The notes: generated by a model not told the origin, from the letters alone. 64,000 nt of DNA from Methylotenera_A sp046598525 (GCA_046598525.1 JBKJIJ010000008.1:276216-340215); one strand, 5' to 3'. Shown: positions 40,894-50,585, numbered from the stretch's first letter. Made by a program: numbers and translations.

Positions 40894-41502
40894 TTAGTCG
40901 CGGCCATGACCTTTGCCATTTCCGCCCTTGTCTTTACCACCCCTATCATTACCGCCGCGGTCATATCCACCTTTATCATGGCCGCCGTTGTTAGAGCCAT
41001 GGCCTTGATGTCTGTCTGGGCCATTACCTGGGTGATTCCAATTACCTCGGCCATCGTTTGCGCGGCCATCACGTCTATCATCATGGTCATGCCTGTCATC
41101 ATTTCGGCTCCAGTAATCCCTATCGTAGCGTCTTCCGTCATCGCCGCGTTGGCGATAATCTTGATATCTGGGCGCGTAAACGTTTTGGTACCAATTGTCT
41201 TGCACAAAATAGACCGGTCTGCCACAAGCATTGTATCGACCACAATAATTTGACCAGCGTTTAGCATGACCAGGTGGCACTCTTAAATAAATAGGTTGTG
41301 CGTAACGATAAGCTGGCTCTACATAAATAACCCGCGGGTCGGCATACAGCACTTGCGGCCTTGGGTAATAATCACCAATATCCAACTGCCCATAAAAACC
41401 GGGCTGACCAATACTAACTGATACGCCAGCTTGAGCTGATGTGATGCCGATTGTAGAGATAGCGACAAATGCGCTTAATGCTAAAAAATGTTTTTTCATC
41501 AT
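40894..41502 (-). CDS. Secreted Gly/Asp/Arg-rich protein
   Basis: A 202-residue protein with a signal peptide (MMKKHFLALSAFVAISTIGITSAQA). Residues about 27-115 form a Tyr/Pro-rich module (VSVSIGQPGFYGQLDIGDYYP, YLRVPPGHAKRWSNYCGRYNACGRPVYFV) found in uncharacterised betaproteobacterial exported proteins. From about 116 on the chain is low complexity, first Arg/Asp/His-rich (GDDGRRYDRDYWSRNDD), then Gly-rich repeats such as HDKGGYDRGGNDRGGKDKGG. It is likely periplasmic or surface-exposed; the His/Asp-rich tail could bind metal or polysaccharide, which is speculation. An alternative frame inside the tail encodes Met/Ile-rich sequence and is rejected. Confidence 0.82.
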   Translation of the reverse strand: MMKKHFLALSAFVAISTIGITSAQAGVSVSIGQPGFYGQLDIGDYYPRPQVLYADPRVIYVEPAYRYAQPIYLRVPPGHAKRWSNYCGRYNACGRPVYFVQDNWYQNVYAPRYQDYRQRGDDGRRYDRDYWSRNDDRHDHDDRRDGRANDGRGNWNHPGNGPDRHQGHGSNNGGHDKGGYDRGGNDRGGKDKGGNGKGHGRD

Positions 41503-41633
41503 AAAACCTCGTTGTATTCAAAATTTGTATTGCTACAAAAAATGCCGTTTTAACTTCTAATTAAATTATTAGCAGTTAACGCATTATGGTTAGATAACGG
41601 TTGAGATGAAATCGGGATGACGCTGAAAAGCCT

Positions 41634-41649
41634 GTCAGACATATCTGAC
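41634..41649. promoter_or_regulatory. 6-bp inverted repeat with 4-nt loop upstream of the Gly-rich gene
   Basis: GTCAGA-CATA-TCTGAC lies 132-147 nt upstream of the secreted Gly-rich gene and 41-56 nt after the cca stop. No T-run follows in either direction. A small operator or RNA hairpin; low confidence. Confidence 0.3.
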
Positions 41650-41689
41650 TAGGTAAATAGATGTAAAGATTTAGATGGCGACTGAAGCG

Positions 41690-42898
41690 TTAAAGCATTT
41701 GTTGAACGGCTGTTAACCTTGCTGCAAACACGGCGGCTTTAATTTTATCTGGCGTTTCAATGCCTTGCGCAATTGCGCCAGCATCTACGTTTAAAGCCGC
41801 TTGTAATACTTTTTCAAGCAATTTAGCTTCTGCCAAATCACAATTTTCTAAACCTGTTCTACCGCGTGAATCGCATTCACAGGCTTTTAAAAAATCGGCA
41901 AACCGTGCAGGTTGGCGAATCGCATCTAAATCCATTAAAAATTCAAGCAAAGTATCGGCGCGCATTTTACTGGCTTGATGTAATTTGCCATGAAACTTGG
42001 CCACAATATGCGCCAATTCTTTGCAATCGTTTGGCACACGTAAGCGTTTGCACACGTCTTTTAACAAATCCACACTGCGAATTTCATGCCCTATGTGGCG
42101 CGGCAATATATCAGCAGGCGTTGTACCTTTGCCTAAATCGTGCATTAGCGCGGCAAAGCGAATAGGTAAACTGAAATTTTGTTTGGCGGCGTAATCAATC
42201 ACCATCATTACATGTACGCCAGTATCAATCTCTGGGTGATGCTGCGGTGGTTGCGGCACGCCCCAAAGCTTATCCAACTCTGGCAGAATTTTCTGTAATG
42301 CGCCGCAGTCACGCAACACCTCAAACACACGGCTAGGCTTAGCTTCCATCAAGCCTTTGCTTAATTCTTGCCAAACGCGCTCTGGCACAAGTGCATCTAC
42401 TTCGCCGGCTTGCACCATTTGCTGCATTAACGCATTGGTTTCTGGCGCTACCGTAAAATCGTTAAAACGCGCGGCAAAACGGGCGGCACGCAAAATGCGC
42501 ACTGGGTCTTCTGCAAAAGCATCGCTTACATGGCGCAAGGTTTTGGCTTTAATATCGGCAATACCGTTAGATGGGTCAATTAAGCTGCCATCAGCGCTTT
42601 TGGCAATGGCATTAATGGTTAAATCGCGGCGGGCTAAATCTTGCTCTAAAGTGACATCACTTGCCGCATGCACGGCAAAGCCTTTATAGCCAGCCGCGGT
42701 TTTGCGCTCTGTGCGTGCAAGCGCATATTCTTCATGTGTGTTGGGGTGCAAAAAAACGGGGAAATCTTTGCCTACTGGCTTGTAACCCGCAGCTACCATT
42801 TGTTCAGCCGTGCTACCAACCACAACGTAATCTTTATCCTTAATGCTCAAGCCTAATAGCTCATCGCGCACTGCACCGCCTACACAATACACTTGCAT
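41690..42898 (-). CDS. cca: CCA-adding multifunctional tRNA nucleotidyltransferase
   Basis: Adds and repairs the CCA end of tRNA and, in this long gammaproteobacterial/betaproteobacterial form, carries an HD phosphohydrolase domain. N-terminal QVYCVGGAVRDELLGLSIKDKDYVVVG, ARRDLTINAIAKS and DPSNGIADIKAKTLRHV are class II nucleotidyltransferase motifs; RFAALMHDLGKGTTP with HRIGHE-like downstream His is the HD domain. About 402 residues from ATG at 42898; a GTG four codons upstream (42910) is possible. It starts 18 nt after the SDR gene stop, probably cotranscribed. Confidence 0.96.
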   Translation of the reverse strand: MQVYCVGGAVRDELLGLSIKDKDYVVVGSTAEQMVAAGYKPVGKDFPVFLHPNTHEEYALARTERKTAAGYKGFAVHAASDVTLEQDLARRDLTINAIAKSADGSLIDPSNGIADIKAKTLRHVSDAFAEDPVRILRAARFAARFNDFTVAPETNALMQQMVQAGEVDALVPERVWQELSKGLMEAKPSRVFEVLRDCGALQKILPELDKLWGVPQPPQHHPEIDTGVHVMMVIDYAAKQNFSLPIRFAALMHDLGKGTTPADILPRHIGHEIRSVDLLKDVCKRLRVPNDCKELAHIVAKFHGKLHQASKMRADTLLEFLMDLDAIRQPARFADFLKACECDSRGRTGLENCDLAEAKLLEKVLQAALNVDAGAIAQGIETPDKIKAAVFAARLTAVQQML

Positions 42899-42916
42899 GT
42901 TAGCAGTCACTTACAA

Positions 42917-43882
42917 CTACCTTCTGGCATTAATGGCACGGCCAGCCGCGCTGCGAAAGCCATCGTATGCGCCGCGTGGCGTGGCGTTCATTAAATATTC
43001 TGGCACAATGGCTTCTAAAGGCGTGGCAATTACATTTAGCTCAATTGCAATCGGCTGCTGAGTAACGCTATCTAATGCCATCGATTTCACGTTATCGCGC
43101 GTCATTAATTTAATTGGCAATAATTCCATGGCAAAAGCTTGTGCCATCGATAAGCGATCGTTTAGGCCAAGAATGGGGCGTTGTTTGCCCAAAATATCCA
43201 TTACGCTTTGCACTAATTCACGCAGGGTATAAACGGTTGGGCCGCCCAGCTCATAGCTTTTGTCAAAGGTATCAATATTTTCCAGCGCATTCACAAAACA
43301 GCTGGCTACATCTTCTACCCAAATTGGCTGAAATTTGGCATTAGGCTTAGCCAAAGCCACCACTGGCAAATATTTAACCAAATTGGCAAATAGATTTAAA
43401 AAGCTATCGTGGCGACCAAAAATAACCGATGGTTTAAAAATAGTGATATTAAGTTTTTTATTAAAATCACTTAATGCCAACTCACCTTTGGCTTTGCTGA
43501 TTAAATATTGGCTTGGCGCGCTGCTGCTGGCTTGCAAGGCACTCATGTGGATTAAGCGCTCTATACCCAAACTTTCGCAAATTTGTGCCACACGGCGCGG
43601 TAATTGGTGATGCATTTCTTCAAATGTTGCTTTGCCACTTTCGTGCAAAATACCAATTAAATTAATCACCGCATCAGCCCCTTTTAGCGCTTCTTTTAAG
43701 GCGTGATTATTCATAATATCGCATTCGACTACTTGCACATTAGGCAATAAAAACAAATGCTTACCGGCCTCGCGGCGGCGCGATAATACTTTAATCTGAT
43801 AGCCTGCGGTATCTAATTTGGCCACAATACTGCTGCCAACAAAGCCTGCCCCGCCTAATACACATACCGTTTTTACTGTCAT
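42917..43882 (-). CDS. NAD(P)-binding SDR, complex I NDUFA9-like
   Basis: An atypical extended short-chain dehydrogenase, about 321 residues, close to the NDUFA9/complex-I 39-kDa-like subfamily seen beside cca in betaproteobacteria. VCVLGGAGFVGSSIVAKL is the NAD-binding Rossmann motif; ADAVINLIGILHESG, YLISKAKGELAL (Tyr/Lys active site remnants) and PSVIFGRHDSFLN follow. ATG at 43882 has AGGATAAATGTA in front; the upstream start adds ten hydrophobic residues with no support. Physiological substrate is unknown. Confidence 0.88.
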   Translation of the reverse strand: MTVKTVCVLGGAGFVGSSIVAKLDTAGYQIKVLSRRREAGKHLFLLPNVQVVECDIMNNHALKEALKGADAVINLIGILHESGKATFEEMHHQLPRRVAQICESLGIERLIHMSALQASSSAPSQYLISKAKGELALSDFNKKLNITIFKPSVIFGRHDSFLNLFANLVKYLPVVALAKPNAKFQPIWVEDVASCFVNALENIDTFDKSYELGGPTVYTLRELVQSVMDILGKQRPILGLNDRLSMAQAFAMELLPIKLMTRDNVKSMALDSVTQQPIAIELNVIATPLEAIVPEYLMNATPRGAYDGFRSAAGRAINARR

Positions 43883-43956
43883 TACATTTATCCTAAAGAT
43901 AATTATTGGCACTATAAATAATTATTGGTCCTAGCAATCACTATTGGGCCTAAAAG

Positions 43957-45957
43957 TTATTGGCTAGGCGCCAGCTGATCATTATTAATTAAAATGGCAT
44001 CATTCGATTCTGCGTTCCCCCTATCAACAGTAGGTATAACCGTAACCGCTTTGCCTGGAATTGTACCTAAACGCTGTTTTAACGTGCTGGATTTTAAACC
44101 CAATTGATGCGCGTAAATATGGGCGTTGGCCATTACTTTTTGCACATAACTACGAGTTTCAGAAAACGGAATAGTTTCGGCATAAATCGCACCTTCTAGC
44201 GCGTCATTCGCCATCCATTTTTTGGCACGGCTTGGCCCTGCATTATAAGCCGCCGTTGCCATTACTGCTTGGCCATTCATTAAATCTAGCGTGTAGCGCA
44301 AATAATAAGTGCCTAAAGCAATATTAGTATCCAGCTCATGAATCATGTCTTGGCGGTAATCTTCAATGCCGGCTTTGCCCGCTATCCATTTTGCGGTAGC
44401 TGGCATTAGTTGCATTAAGCCAGATGCGCCCACGCCAGATTTTGCATAGTGCATAAAGCGGCTTTCTTGCCGCGTAATACCATACACCCACGCTTCATCA
44501 ATGGCTTGATCGCTTGCCGCTGGCTTCATTATATTGCGGTAAGGCGTTGGGTAGCGCAAGGCAAAATCGTGCATTTCTTTGGTTTTATCGGCGGTAAGAA
44601 TGGCAATATCGTGCCAGTTTTTGCGGTGTGCAAATTCGGCTGCGGCTAATAATTGGCTATCATCAAAGCTTTTGCTGACAAATGCCCACTCTGCTTTTGC
44701 TTCCCATTTAAAGTCTAATTGTTGTAACGCAACGGCGCGTTGCACAGCTGGAATATCGGCAAAGGCTTTTACGGCCTCCTCTGTAACTTTGTGCGTAACA
44801 AGCGGCGCGGTAATAAAACCATCTAGCTCATCTTGCGCTAGCCAGCCGTAAAAATGCCGCTCGGTGGATAATTTTGCAAACAAAGTGTTGGCCTCTAAAG
44901 TTTTCTTTTGTGCCTTTAAAGCGCGCGCTTTCCAATAACGCCAAGCGCCTTCTTCGGCTTGAATAGGCTCCATTTTTGAGATAACGGCAGCCACAACAGG
45001 CCAATTTTGATCGCGTAAGGCAGCGCGTGCATACCAAGCAAACTGTTCTTTATCTAAATTATCGCCTGCCAATGCAAACCAATCCATTGCTTGCGGCTCA
45101 TGGCGTTGCGCGGCAAATAGGGCCAATCTGCCATAAAAAGCTTTTTTATCATCGGCTGGCAAGTCATATTCTAATTGTTTAAAAAAACCAAGCGCTTGTA
45201 AAGTGCTGGTTTTTGCCACGCGATTTAACGCCATTAAATTCAGCTCGCGCCCTAAACGGGTTTTGCTTGAAATGGCTTTTTTTGTTAAAAAATCGGCTGG
45301 GCTAGCACTGGCTTTATCAATCCATTTAAGCTGGCTAGTTTCATAGGTATAGCTGCGTTTATAAATTCCTTTGGCAAGGCTTACGCGATTTTCAGAGGCG
45401 GCCAGCCTGAATCTGGCCCAAATATCTTCTTCGCTTAACACGCTAGCCACTTGCATGCGGTCATATAGATTATTGCAATTGCTGGGTTGTTCTTTGGCTT
45501 GCAGCCATAAAGGTTTGGCCGCTTGTAATGTGGTTGCATCGCCAAAAACCGCGTTTGATTCTGCCGCATAACAAGCAACGGCGGCATCTTCTTGCGTGTA
45601 GTTGGGTAGTTCAGCCGCAAAGCCAGACCAATCTTGTGCTTTGGCTAATTTTTTTAAGTATTCGCCGCGTAATTTATCGGCAAATGGATACTCGCTGTAA
45701 GTATTAATAAAATCGACAACGGTTTGATTATCGGCTTCATTTAAGCTTAATAACATCAGCCAATATTCAGCATATGGCGCCAAAATATGCTGTTGATGTT
45801 GCAATTGCTGCGTGTATTCAGAAAGCGCAATGGCGTTTTTTTGATTGTAAGCGGCACGCGCCAGCAAGAATTCTTCATCGCCAGAGGCGGCAAAGCTAAT
45901 ATTTGCAAGTGTTGCCAGCAGCAAAGCGGCGTATTTTAGAAAAGATAAATGGCGCAT
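43957..45957 (-). CDS. slt: Soluble lytic murein transglycosylase
   Basis: Periplasmic peptidoglycan lytic transglycosylase, 666 residues. Signal peptide MRHLSFLKYAALLLATLANISFAA, a long alpha-superhelical U/L-domain (about 25-470), and the C-terminal SLT lysozyme-like domain ITRQESRFMHYAKSGVGASGLMQLMPATAKWIA with catalytic Glu near residue 498, then TAAYNAGPSRAKKW. It shares strand and spacing (45 nt) with the SDR-cca genes. Confidence 0.95.
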   Translation of the reverse strand: MRHLSFLKYAALLLATLANISFAASGDEEFLLARAAYNQKNAIALSEYTQQLQHQQHILAPYAEYWLMLLSLNEADNQTVVDFINTYSEYPFADKLRGEYLKKLAKAQDWSGFAAELPNYTQEDAAVACYAAESNAVFGDATTLQAAKPLWLQAKEQPSNCNNLYDRMQVASVLSEEDIWARFRLAASENRVSLAKGIYKRSYTYETSQLKWIDKASASPADFLTKKAISSKTRLGRELNLMALNRVAKTSTLQALGFFKQLEYDLPADDKKAFYGRLALFAAQRHEPQAMDWFALAGDNLDKEQFAWYARAALRDQNWPVVAAVISKMEPIQAEEGAWRYWKARALKAQKKTLEANTLFAKLSTERHFYGWLAQDELDGFITAPLVTHKVTEEAVKAFADIPAVQRAVALQQLDFKWEAKAEWAFVSKSFDDSQLLAAAEFAHRKNWHDIAILTADKTKEMHDFALRYPTPYRNIMKPAASDQAIDEAWVYGITRQESRFMHYAKSGVGASGLMQLMPATAKWIAGKAGIEDYRQDMIHELDTNIALGTYYLRYTLDLMNGQAVMATAAYNAGPSRAKKWMANDALEGAIYAETIPFSETRSYVQKVMANAHIYAHQLGLKSSTLKQRLGTIPGKAVTVIPTVDRGNAESNDAILINNDQLAPSQ

Positions 45958-45966
45958 ATAAATTCG

Positions 45967-46149
45967 CTATAAGCGAATGACTCTCGTGATTAAATACAAC
46001 AGCATTACAAGCACAAACAGCCAGCCTGTGTACTTAAGCATTTGTTTTAATAGGGTTAAATATTTTTGTTGGCGGCTAACCAGATACATCGCCAGTAAAA
46101 CCAAGCTAGCGATAAAAACCAACATAATCGTTAAACGGATGATAAACAT
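45967..46149 (-). CDS. Small two-helix membrane protein
   Basis: A 60-residue product with two predicted membrane helices (MFIIRLTIMLVFIASLVLLAMYLV and GWLFVLVMLLYLITRVI) and a short basic connector (SRQQKYLTLLKQMLKY). It lies 9 nt upstream of slt on the same strand, suggesting a coupled pair. No family recognised; plausible as a real gene because of the clean two-helix pattern and close coupling. Confidence 0.6.
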   Translation of the reverse strand: MFIIRLTIMLVFIASLVLLAMYLVSRQQKYLTLLKQMLKYTGWLFVLVMLLYLITRVIRL

Positions 46150-46199
46150 GGTTTTTAATAAACACAGTACCTTTGTTGTGCTGCCTGACTTGAGTGGCT

Positions 46200-47138
46200 T
46201 TAACTAAAATGCGGCATCAGATTAGGGGTGAAAAAAGCAGTTTGTTCTTGAAAGCCTTTTGGCGCTTCTTCAATATGCTCAAAAGTCGCATATTCCCAAG
46301 CATCACTATCGGCCAGCAAGGCAATTAACAAGGCATTATTAAGCGCATGGCCCGATTTATAAGCGGTGAAAGCGCCCAATAAAGGGTGGCCCAACATGTA
46401 TAAATCGCCAATCGCGTCTAACACTTTGTGCTTGGCAAATTCGTCTTCGTAACGCAAACCATCGCGATTTAAAATGCGGTATTCGTCTAACACAATCGCG
46501 TTATCTAAACTGCCACCGCGCGCTAATCCATTGGCGCGCAGGTATTCTACTTCGTGCATAAAGCCAAATGTTCTGGCGCGGCTGATTTCTTTAATATAGC
46601 TATTATCTTTAAAATCTATTTTGACATTGCTGCCTGAATTTTCAAAAACAGGATGGGCAAAATCAATGGTGAAATCCATTTTAAAGCCATGATATGGCTC
46701 AAATTTCACCCATTTATCGGCTTCTTTTACTTCAACTAACTTTTTGATTCTAATGAATTTTTTAGGCGCAGGCTGCTCAACAACGCCTGCTTGCTGCAAT
46801 AAATAAATAAAGGGCCCAGCGCTGCCGTCCATAATGGGAATCTCAGAAGCGGTCACTTCAATCATCACATTATCAACGCCCAATCCAGCTAAGGCAGACA
46901 TTAAGTGCTCAACCGTGCTAACGCGCGCACCATTGTGTTCTAGGGCAGAACACATGCGCGTATCACGCACGGCATCAGGTTGTGCTTGTATGGTCGGCGC
47001 TTCGGGCAAATCGGCGCGCTTGAATACAATGCCTGTGTCGATTGCGGCTGGTTTCAAAGTCAGCGTGACTTTTTCACCATTATGCAAACCAACGCCAGTA
47101 GCACTAATCTGTTTTTTTAATGTTCTTTGCTTAAGCAC
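46200..47138 (-). CDS. lpxC: UDP-3-O-acyl-N-acetylglucosamine deacetylase
   Basis: Zinc enzyme of lipid A biosynthesis, first committed step; 312 residues. Zinc ligands His78 (VSTVEHLMSAL), His237 and Asp241 (HKVLDAIGDLYMLGHP), with the general acid His264 in KSGHALNN. MLKQRTLKKQISATGVGLHNGE is a typical start. It closes the dcw cluster, 100 nt after ftsZ, separated by a weak hairpin. Confidence 0.97.
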   Translation of the reverse strand: MLKQRTLKKQISATGVGLHNGEKVTLTLKPAAIDTGIVFKRADLPEAPTIQAQPDAVRDTRMCSALEHNGARVSTVEHLMSALAGLGVDNVMIEVTASEIPIMDGSAGPFIYLLQQAGVVEQPAPKKFIRIKKLVEVKEADKWVKFEPYHGFKMDFTIDFAHPVFENSGSNVKIDFKDNSYIKEISRARTFGFMHEVEYLRANGLARGGSLDNAIVLDEYRILNRDGLRYEDEFAKHKVLDAIGDLYMLGHPLLGAFTAYKSGHALNNALLIALLADSDAWEYATFEHIEEAPKGFQEQTAFFTPNLMPHFS

Positions 47139-47228
47139 TTAATGTTTTATTCCATGTAGATTTAAATTATTAAATTCTAGCTGGTTCCCTTTATTATTTA
47201 TCCTAACTTACCTGCATTTTAACAATTC

Positions 47229-47250
47229 ACAAGCCAATTAATCGGCTTGT
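47229..47250 (-). promoter_or_regulatory. Hairpin overlapping the ftsZ stop
   Basis: ACAAGCC/GGCTTGT stem with an 8-nt loop that covers the end of ftsZ. No U-run, so probably an RNA-stabilising or weak pause structure before lpxC, which lacks an obvious terminator from ftsZ. Confidence 0.35.
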
Positions 47251-48404
47251 TTGCGTAAAAATGCTGGAATGTCATATTCCTCAACACCTGACATTTTCAT
47301 CGCCTCAACTTGTGCGCGACGATTGTTTTGACTAAACACCGCCGGTGCTTCTTCTTCCACTTCACCGCCCACAAACACTGGCTGACTGTTCGTTCCTGTC
47401 ATCAATGTAGTCATTACACGTAATTCTGGTTTAGCTTGGCGGCGTGCAACAGCACCGTTTAAGCCAGTTGCAACCATTGTTACGCGTAAACGATCGCCCA
47501 TGTTTTCATCCACAACATTACCCACAATCACGGTTGCGTCATCTGCTGTGAATGCTTTAATGGTGTTCATTACGTCATAGTACTCTTTCATTTTAAAGCT
47601 AGCACTAGCGGTAATATTAACTAAAACGCCACGCGCATTGGCTAAGTTGACGTCTTCTAACAATGGGCTAGCAACGGCTTGTTCTGCCGCGATATTGGCG
47701 CGATTTGGGCCACTTGCTTCAGCAGAACCCATCATGGCCATACCCATTTCGCTCATTACTGTGCGTACATCGGCAAAATCCACGTTTACTAAACCTGGGC
47801 AATTAATAATCTCTGCAATACCTGAGACTGCGTTATGCAACACATCGTTCGCCGCGTTAAACGCTTCGGTAAAAGGCACATCTTCGCCCAATACTTCCAT
47901 CAACTTTTCATTTGGAATCACAATTAATGAATCCACATGCTGTGAAAGCTCTTCTAAACCGTCAGCCGCCACTTTGGTGCGTTTACCTTCAAATGCAAAT
48001 GGTTTAGTCACTACAGCAACCGTTAAAATACCCATTTCTTTGGCTACTTCAGCAATAATCGGCGCCGCGCCTGTGCCTGTACCGCCACCCATACCAGCGG
48101 TAATAAATAGCATATCAGCGCCATCAATCATTTCCGCAATACGGTCGCGGTCTTCTAAAGCAGCATCGCGGCCAACTTCTGGTTTAGCGCCTGCGCCCAA
48201 ACCCTTGGTAATATCGCTACCGATTTGCAAGGTTTTAGTAGCAGAGCTTTTCTTTAACGCTTGTGCATCGGTATTGGCGCTGATGAACTCTACGCCCAAT
48301 ACGTTTTTGCTAATCATATGGTTGATTGCATTGCCGCCGCAACCGCCCACACCAATAACTTTAATGACCGCTTCTTGTGAATCTTTTTCCATAATTTCAA
48401 ACAT
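47238..48404 (-). CDS. ftsZ: Cell division protein FtsZ
   Basis: Tubulin-like GTPase forming the Z ring; 388 residues. GTP-binding tubulin signature GGGTGTG at 106-112, preceded by GVGGCGGNAINHM; T7 loop NVDFADVRTVMSEMG; C-terminal conserved peptide EYDIPAFLRKQAD, the docking site for FtsA and ZipA. Follows ftsA after 111 nt. Confidence 0.98.
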   Translation of the reverse strand: MFEIMEKDSQEAVIKVIGVGGCGGNAINHMISKNVLGVEFISANTDAQALKKSSATKTLQIGSDITKGLGAGAKPEVGRDAALEDRDRIAEMIDGADMLFITAGMGGGTGTGAAPIIAEVAKEMGILTVAVVTKPFAFEGKRTKVAADGLEELSQHVDSLIVIPNEKLMEVLGEDVPFTEAFNAANDVLHNAVSGIAEIINCPGLVNVDFADVRTVMSEMGMAMMGSAEASGPNRANIAAEQAVASPLLEDVNLANARGVLVNITASASFKMKEYYDVMNTIKAFTADDATVIVGNVVDENMGDRLRVTMVATGLNGAVARRQAKPELRVMTTLMTGTNSQPVFVGGEVEEEAPAVFSQNNRRAQVEAMKMSGVEEYDIPAFLRKQAD

Positions 48405-48515
48405 GTTAAATCTCCTATTTGCCTTTAATGTTTGCGATTAACTTGCGTTAAACGCTGCCCTATTTCTTTAACTTGATTCTAAAACAGACTCTAAAACTTG
48501 TTTCTAAAAAACCGC

Positions 48516-49754
48516 TTAAAAATTACCTTGAAACCAACTCTTCATTTTTTCAAACAAGCGCCCTATTGAACTCGATTCCATCTGCCCACTAATCTGACGC
48601 TCTAACTGCTGCTTGCCCATCAAAATCAAACCTACCGCTGTGGCGTAACGCGGATTGCTCACCACTTCGGATAAGCCACCTACATAACGTGGCATGCCTA
48701 AACGTACTGGCATGTGGAAAATCTCTTCGCCTAGCTCAATCATGCCGCGCATCATGGATGAGCCGCCTGTAATCACGATGCCAGAGGCGATCATTTCTTC
48801 CATGCCGCTGCGGCGTAATTCTTGCAATACAAACTCATAAAGCTCTACCACGCGCGGCTCAATCACTTCAGCCAGCGTTTGCACCGATAATTGGCGCGCT
48901 TCGCGGCCATCTACACCCGGCACTTCAACAATTTCGCGCGCATCGGCTAATTGGCGCAGTGCGCAGCCGTGTTTCACTTTAATATCTTCTGCCGATTGGG
49001 TTGGTGTGCGGAAAGCAACGGCAACGTCATTGGTGATTTGGTCACCCGCGATTGGTATAACCGCTGTGTGACGAATAGAGCCGTTTTTAAACACAGCAAT
49101 ATCGGTTGTGCCGCCACCAATATCCACAATGCACACGCCTAAATCTTTTTCATCATCTGTTAGCACAGCCACGCTGGATGCCAGCGGTTGCAGAATCAAA
49201 TCGCTCACTTCTAAACCGCAACGCTTGATGCACTTAACAATGTTTTGTGCCGCTGCAACTGCACCAGTCACGATATGCACTTTGGCTTCCAACTTCATGC
49301 CGCTCATACCCAGTGGGTCGCGCACGTCATCTTGGCCATCAATAATAAATTCTTGCGTGAGGATATGCAGAATTTGCTGATCGGCCGGCAAGGCAATCGC
49401 GCGCGCGGTTTCTACCACGCGGTCAATATCCATTTGCGTGACTTCGGCCTCTTTAATCTTGACCATGCCGTGCGAATTAAGGCTTTTAATATGGCTGCCC
49501 GCAATGCCAGTAAACACAGCATTAATCTTGCAATCCGCCATTAATTCCGCTTCTTCAATAGAGCGCTGAATGGCTTGCATGGTGGAATCAATATTAATCA
49601 CCACGCCTTTTTTAAGGCCGCGCGACACATGTTGACCAAGGCCGATTACCTTTAAGCTACCTTCTGGCAGCAGCTCAGCCACAATGGTCACAATTTTAGA
49701 TGTGCCGATATCTAACCCCACAATTAGGTTTTTATCTTCACGAACCTTACTCAT
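48516..49754 (-). CDS. ftsA: Cell division protein FtsA
   Basis: Actin-like ATPase anchoring the Z ring to the membrane; 412 residues. Phosphate-1 LDIGTSKIVTIVAEL, phosphate-2 CIVDIGGGTTDIAVF, the 1C domain, and a C-terminal amphipathic membrane-binding helix (SIGRLFEKMKSWFQGNF). It lies between ftsQ and ftsZ as expected. Confidence 0.98.
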   Translation of the reverse strand: MSKVREDKNLIVGLDIGTSKIVTIVAELLPEGSLKVIGLGQHVSRGLKKGVVINIDSTMQAIQRSIEEAELMADCKINAVFTGIAGSHIKSLNSHGMVKIKEAEVTQMDIDRVVETARAIALPADQQILHILTQEFIIDGQDDVRDPLGMSGMKLEAKVHIVTGAVAAAQNIVKCIKRCGLEVSDLILQPLASSVAVLTDDEKDLGVCIVDIGGGTTDIAVFKNGSIRHTAVIPIAGDQITNDVAVAFRTPTQSAEDIKVKHGCALRQLADAREIVEVPGVDGREARQLSVQTLAEVIEPRVVELYEFVLQELRRSGMEEMIASGIVITGGSSMMRGMIELGEEIFHMPVRLGMPRYVGGLSEVVSNPRYATAVGLILMGKQQLERQISGQMESSSIGRLFEKMKSWFQGNF

Positions 49755-49787
49755 TATTTACTCCCTTTTTCATTTTTAACCCTTAGC

Positions 49788-50585
49788 CTAAACACTAGCG
49801 GCTTTAGCAGGAGCCTTTGTTGCTGGCTTTGCTCTAATCGCTGGTGGAATTGCTTTTATTGGTAATTCTTTTGTTGATATTGGGTTTATGCCAGCAGGTT
49901 TGCGCACGGCAAAACCATTTGGGTAGCGCAAATCGGCATAAGCCACTTGCACATTTAATTGACTAAGCGTGGATTGATACGCACCTGCAAATTTATTCAA
50001 TCGCGCATCCATATCAACGCGGCCCAATGCAATCAACAAACCTTTATCAGTTTTAATCTCCCAAGAGCGGCGTGGCGATAACGTGACTTGCGCGATTTTG
50101 ATATCGGCTTGATTCAAAATCTTGCTGTAATTGCCATAGCTTTTGGTCACTTCCATCACGCCGTCGCCCGGGCCGTAAAACACCGGCAATTCGGCATCTG
50201 TAGCGGCTTGAAACAATTCACCATGGGTATTAACCAGCGCAATATTGCCCCAGCGCGCTAGCGCTTGATGCTCTTCAATGGCCACTTCTAGCTTATCTGG
50301 CCAGCGTCTACGCACACTGACTTCACGCGCCCAAGGAAGCTTTTGAAACGCATCGCGCGCTTTTACTAAATCCAAAGTAAAAAAGTTACCTTTTAAATGT
50401 TTGCCTACAATTAGCTTAATTTGCTCACGATTAACATGCGCTAACTGGCCGTCAATTTTTACTTCACGCAATGGAAAAATAGGCAAATGCACCACCACAA
50501 ATACCAAGGCGTATAGCATCAACACCACTGAAATGGCGTACAGTAAATTGGCGAACCAATTGAGTAGGCGGGGTTTATCCCACAT
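49788..50585 (-). CDS. ftsQ: Cell division protein FtsQ
   Basis: Single-pass divisome protein, 265 residues: an N-terminal cytoplasmic tail and membrane helix (LLYAISVVLMLYALVFVV, about 15-32), then the POTRA domain (FPLREVKIDGQLAHVNREQIKLIVGKHLKGNFFTL) and the beta domain with WARWG-like WREV motif. The Lys/Ala/Pro-rich tail at the end (KAIPPAIRAKPATKAPAKAA) is unconserved. Overlaps ddlB by 11 nt. Confidence 0.95.
   Translation of the reverse strand: MWDKPRLLNWFANLLYAISVVLMLYALVFVVVHLPIFPLREVKIDGQLAHVNREQIKLIVGKHLKGNFFTLDLVKARDAFQKLPWAREVSVRRRWPDKLEVAIEEHQALARWGNIALVNTHGELFQAATDAELPVFYGPGDGVMEVTKSYGNYSKILNQADIKIAQVTLSPRRSWEIKTDKGLLIALGRVDMDARLNKFAGAYQSTLSQLNVQVAYADLRYPNGFAVRKPAGINPISTKELPIKAIPPAIRAKPATKAPAKAASV

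Noticed and set aside
40884..41267. 127-codon minus-strand frame inside the Gly-rich gene
   Set aside because: Met/Ile/Ala-rich alternative reading of a low-complexity repeat; the frame with signal peptide is the real gene.
47638..48441. 267-codon plus-strand frame opposite ftsZ
   Set aside because: Antisense shadow of ftsZ created by codon bias; no domain pattern.
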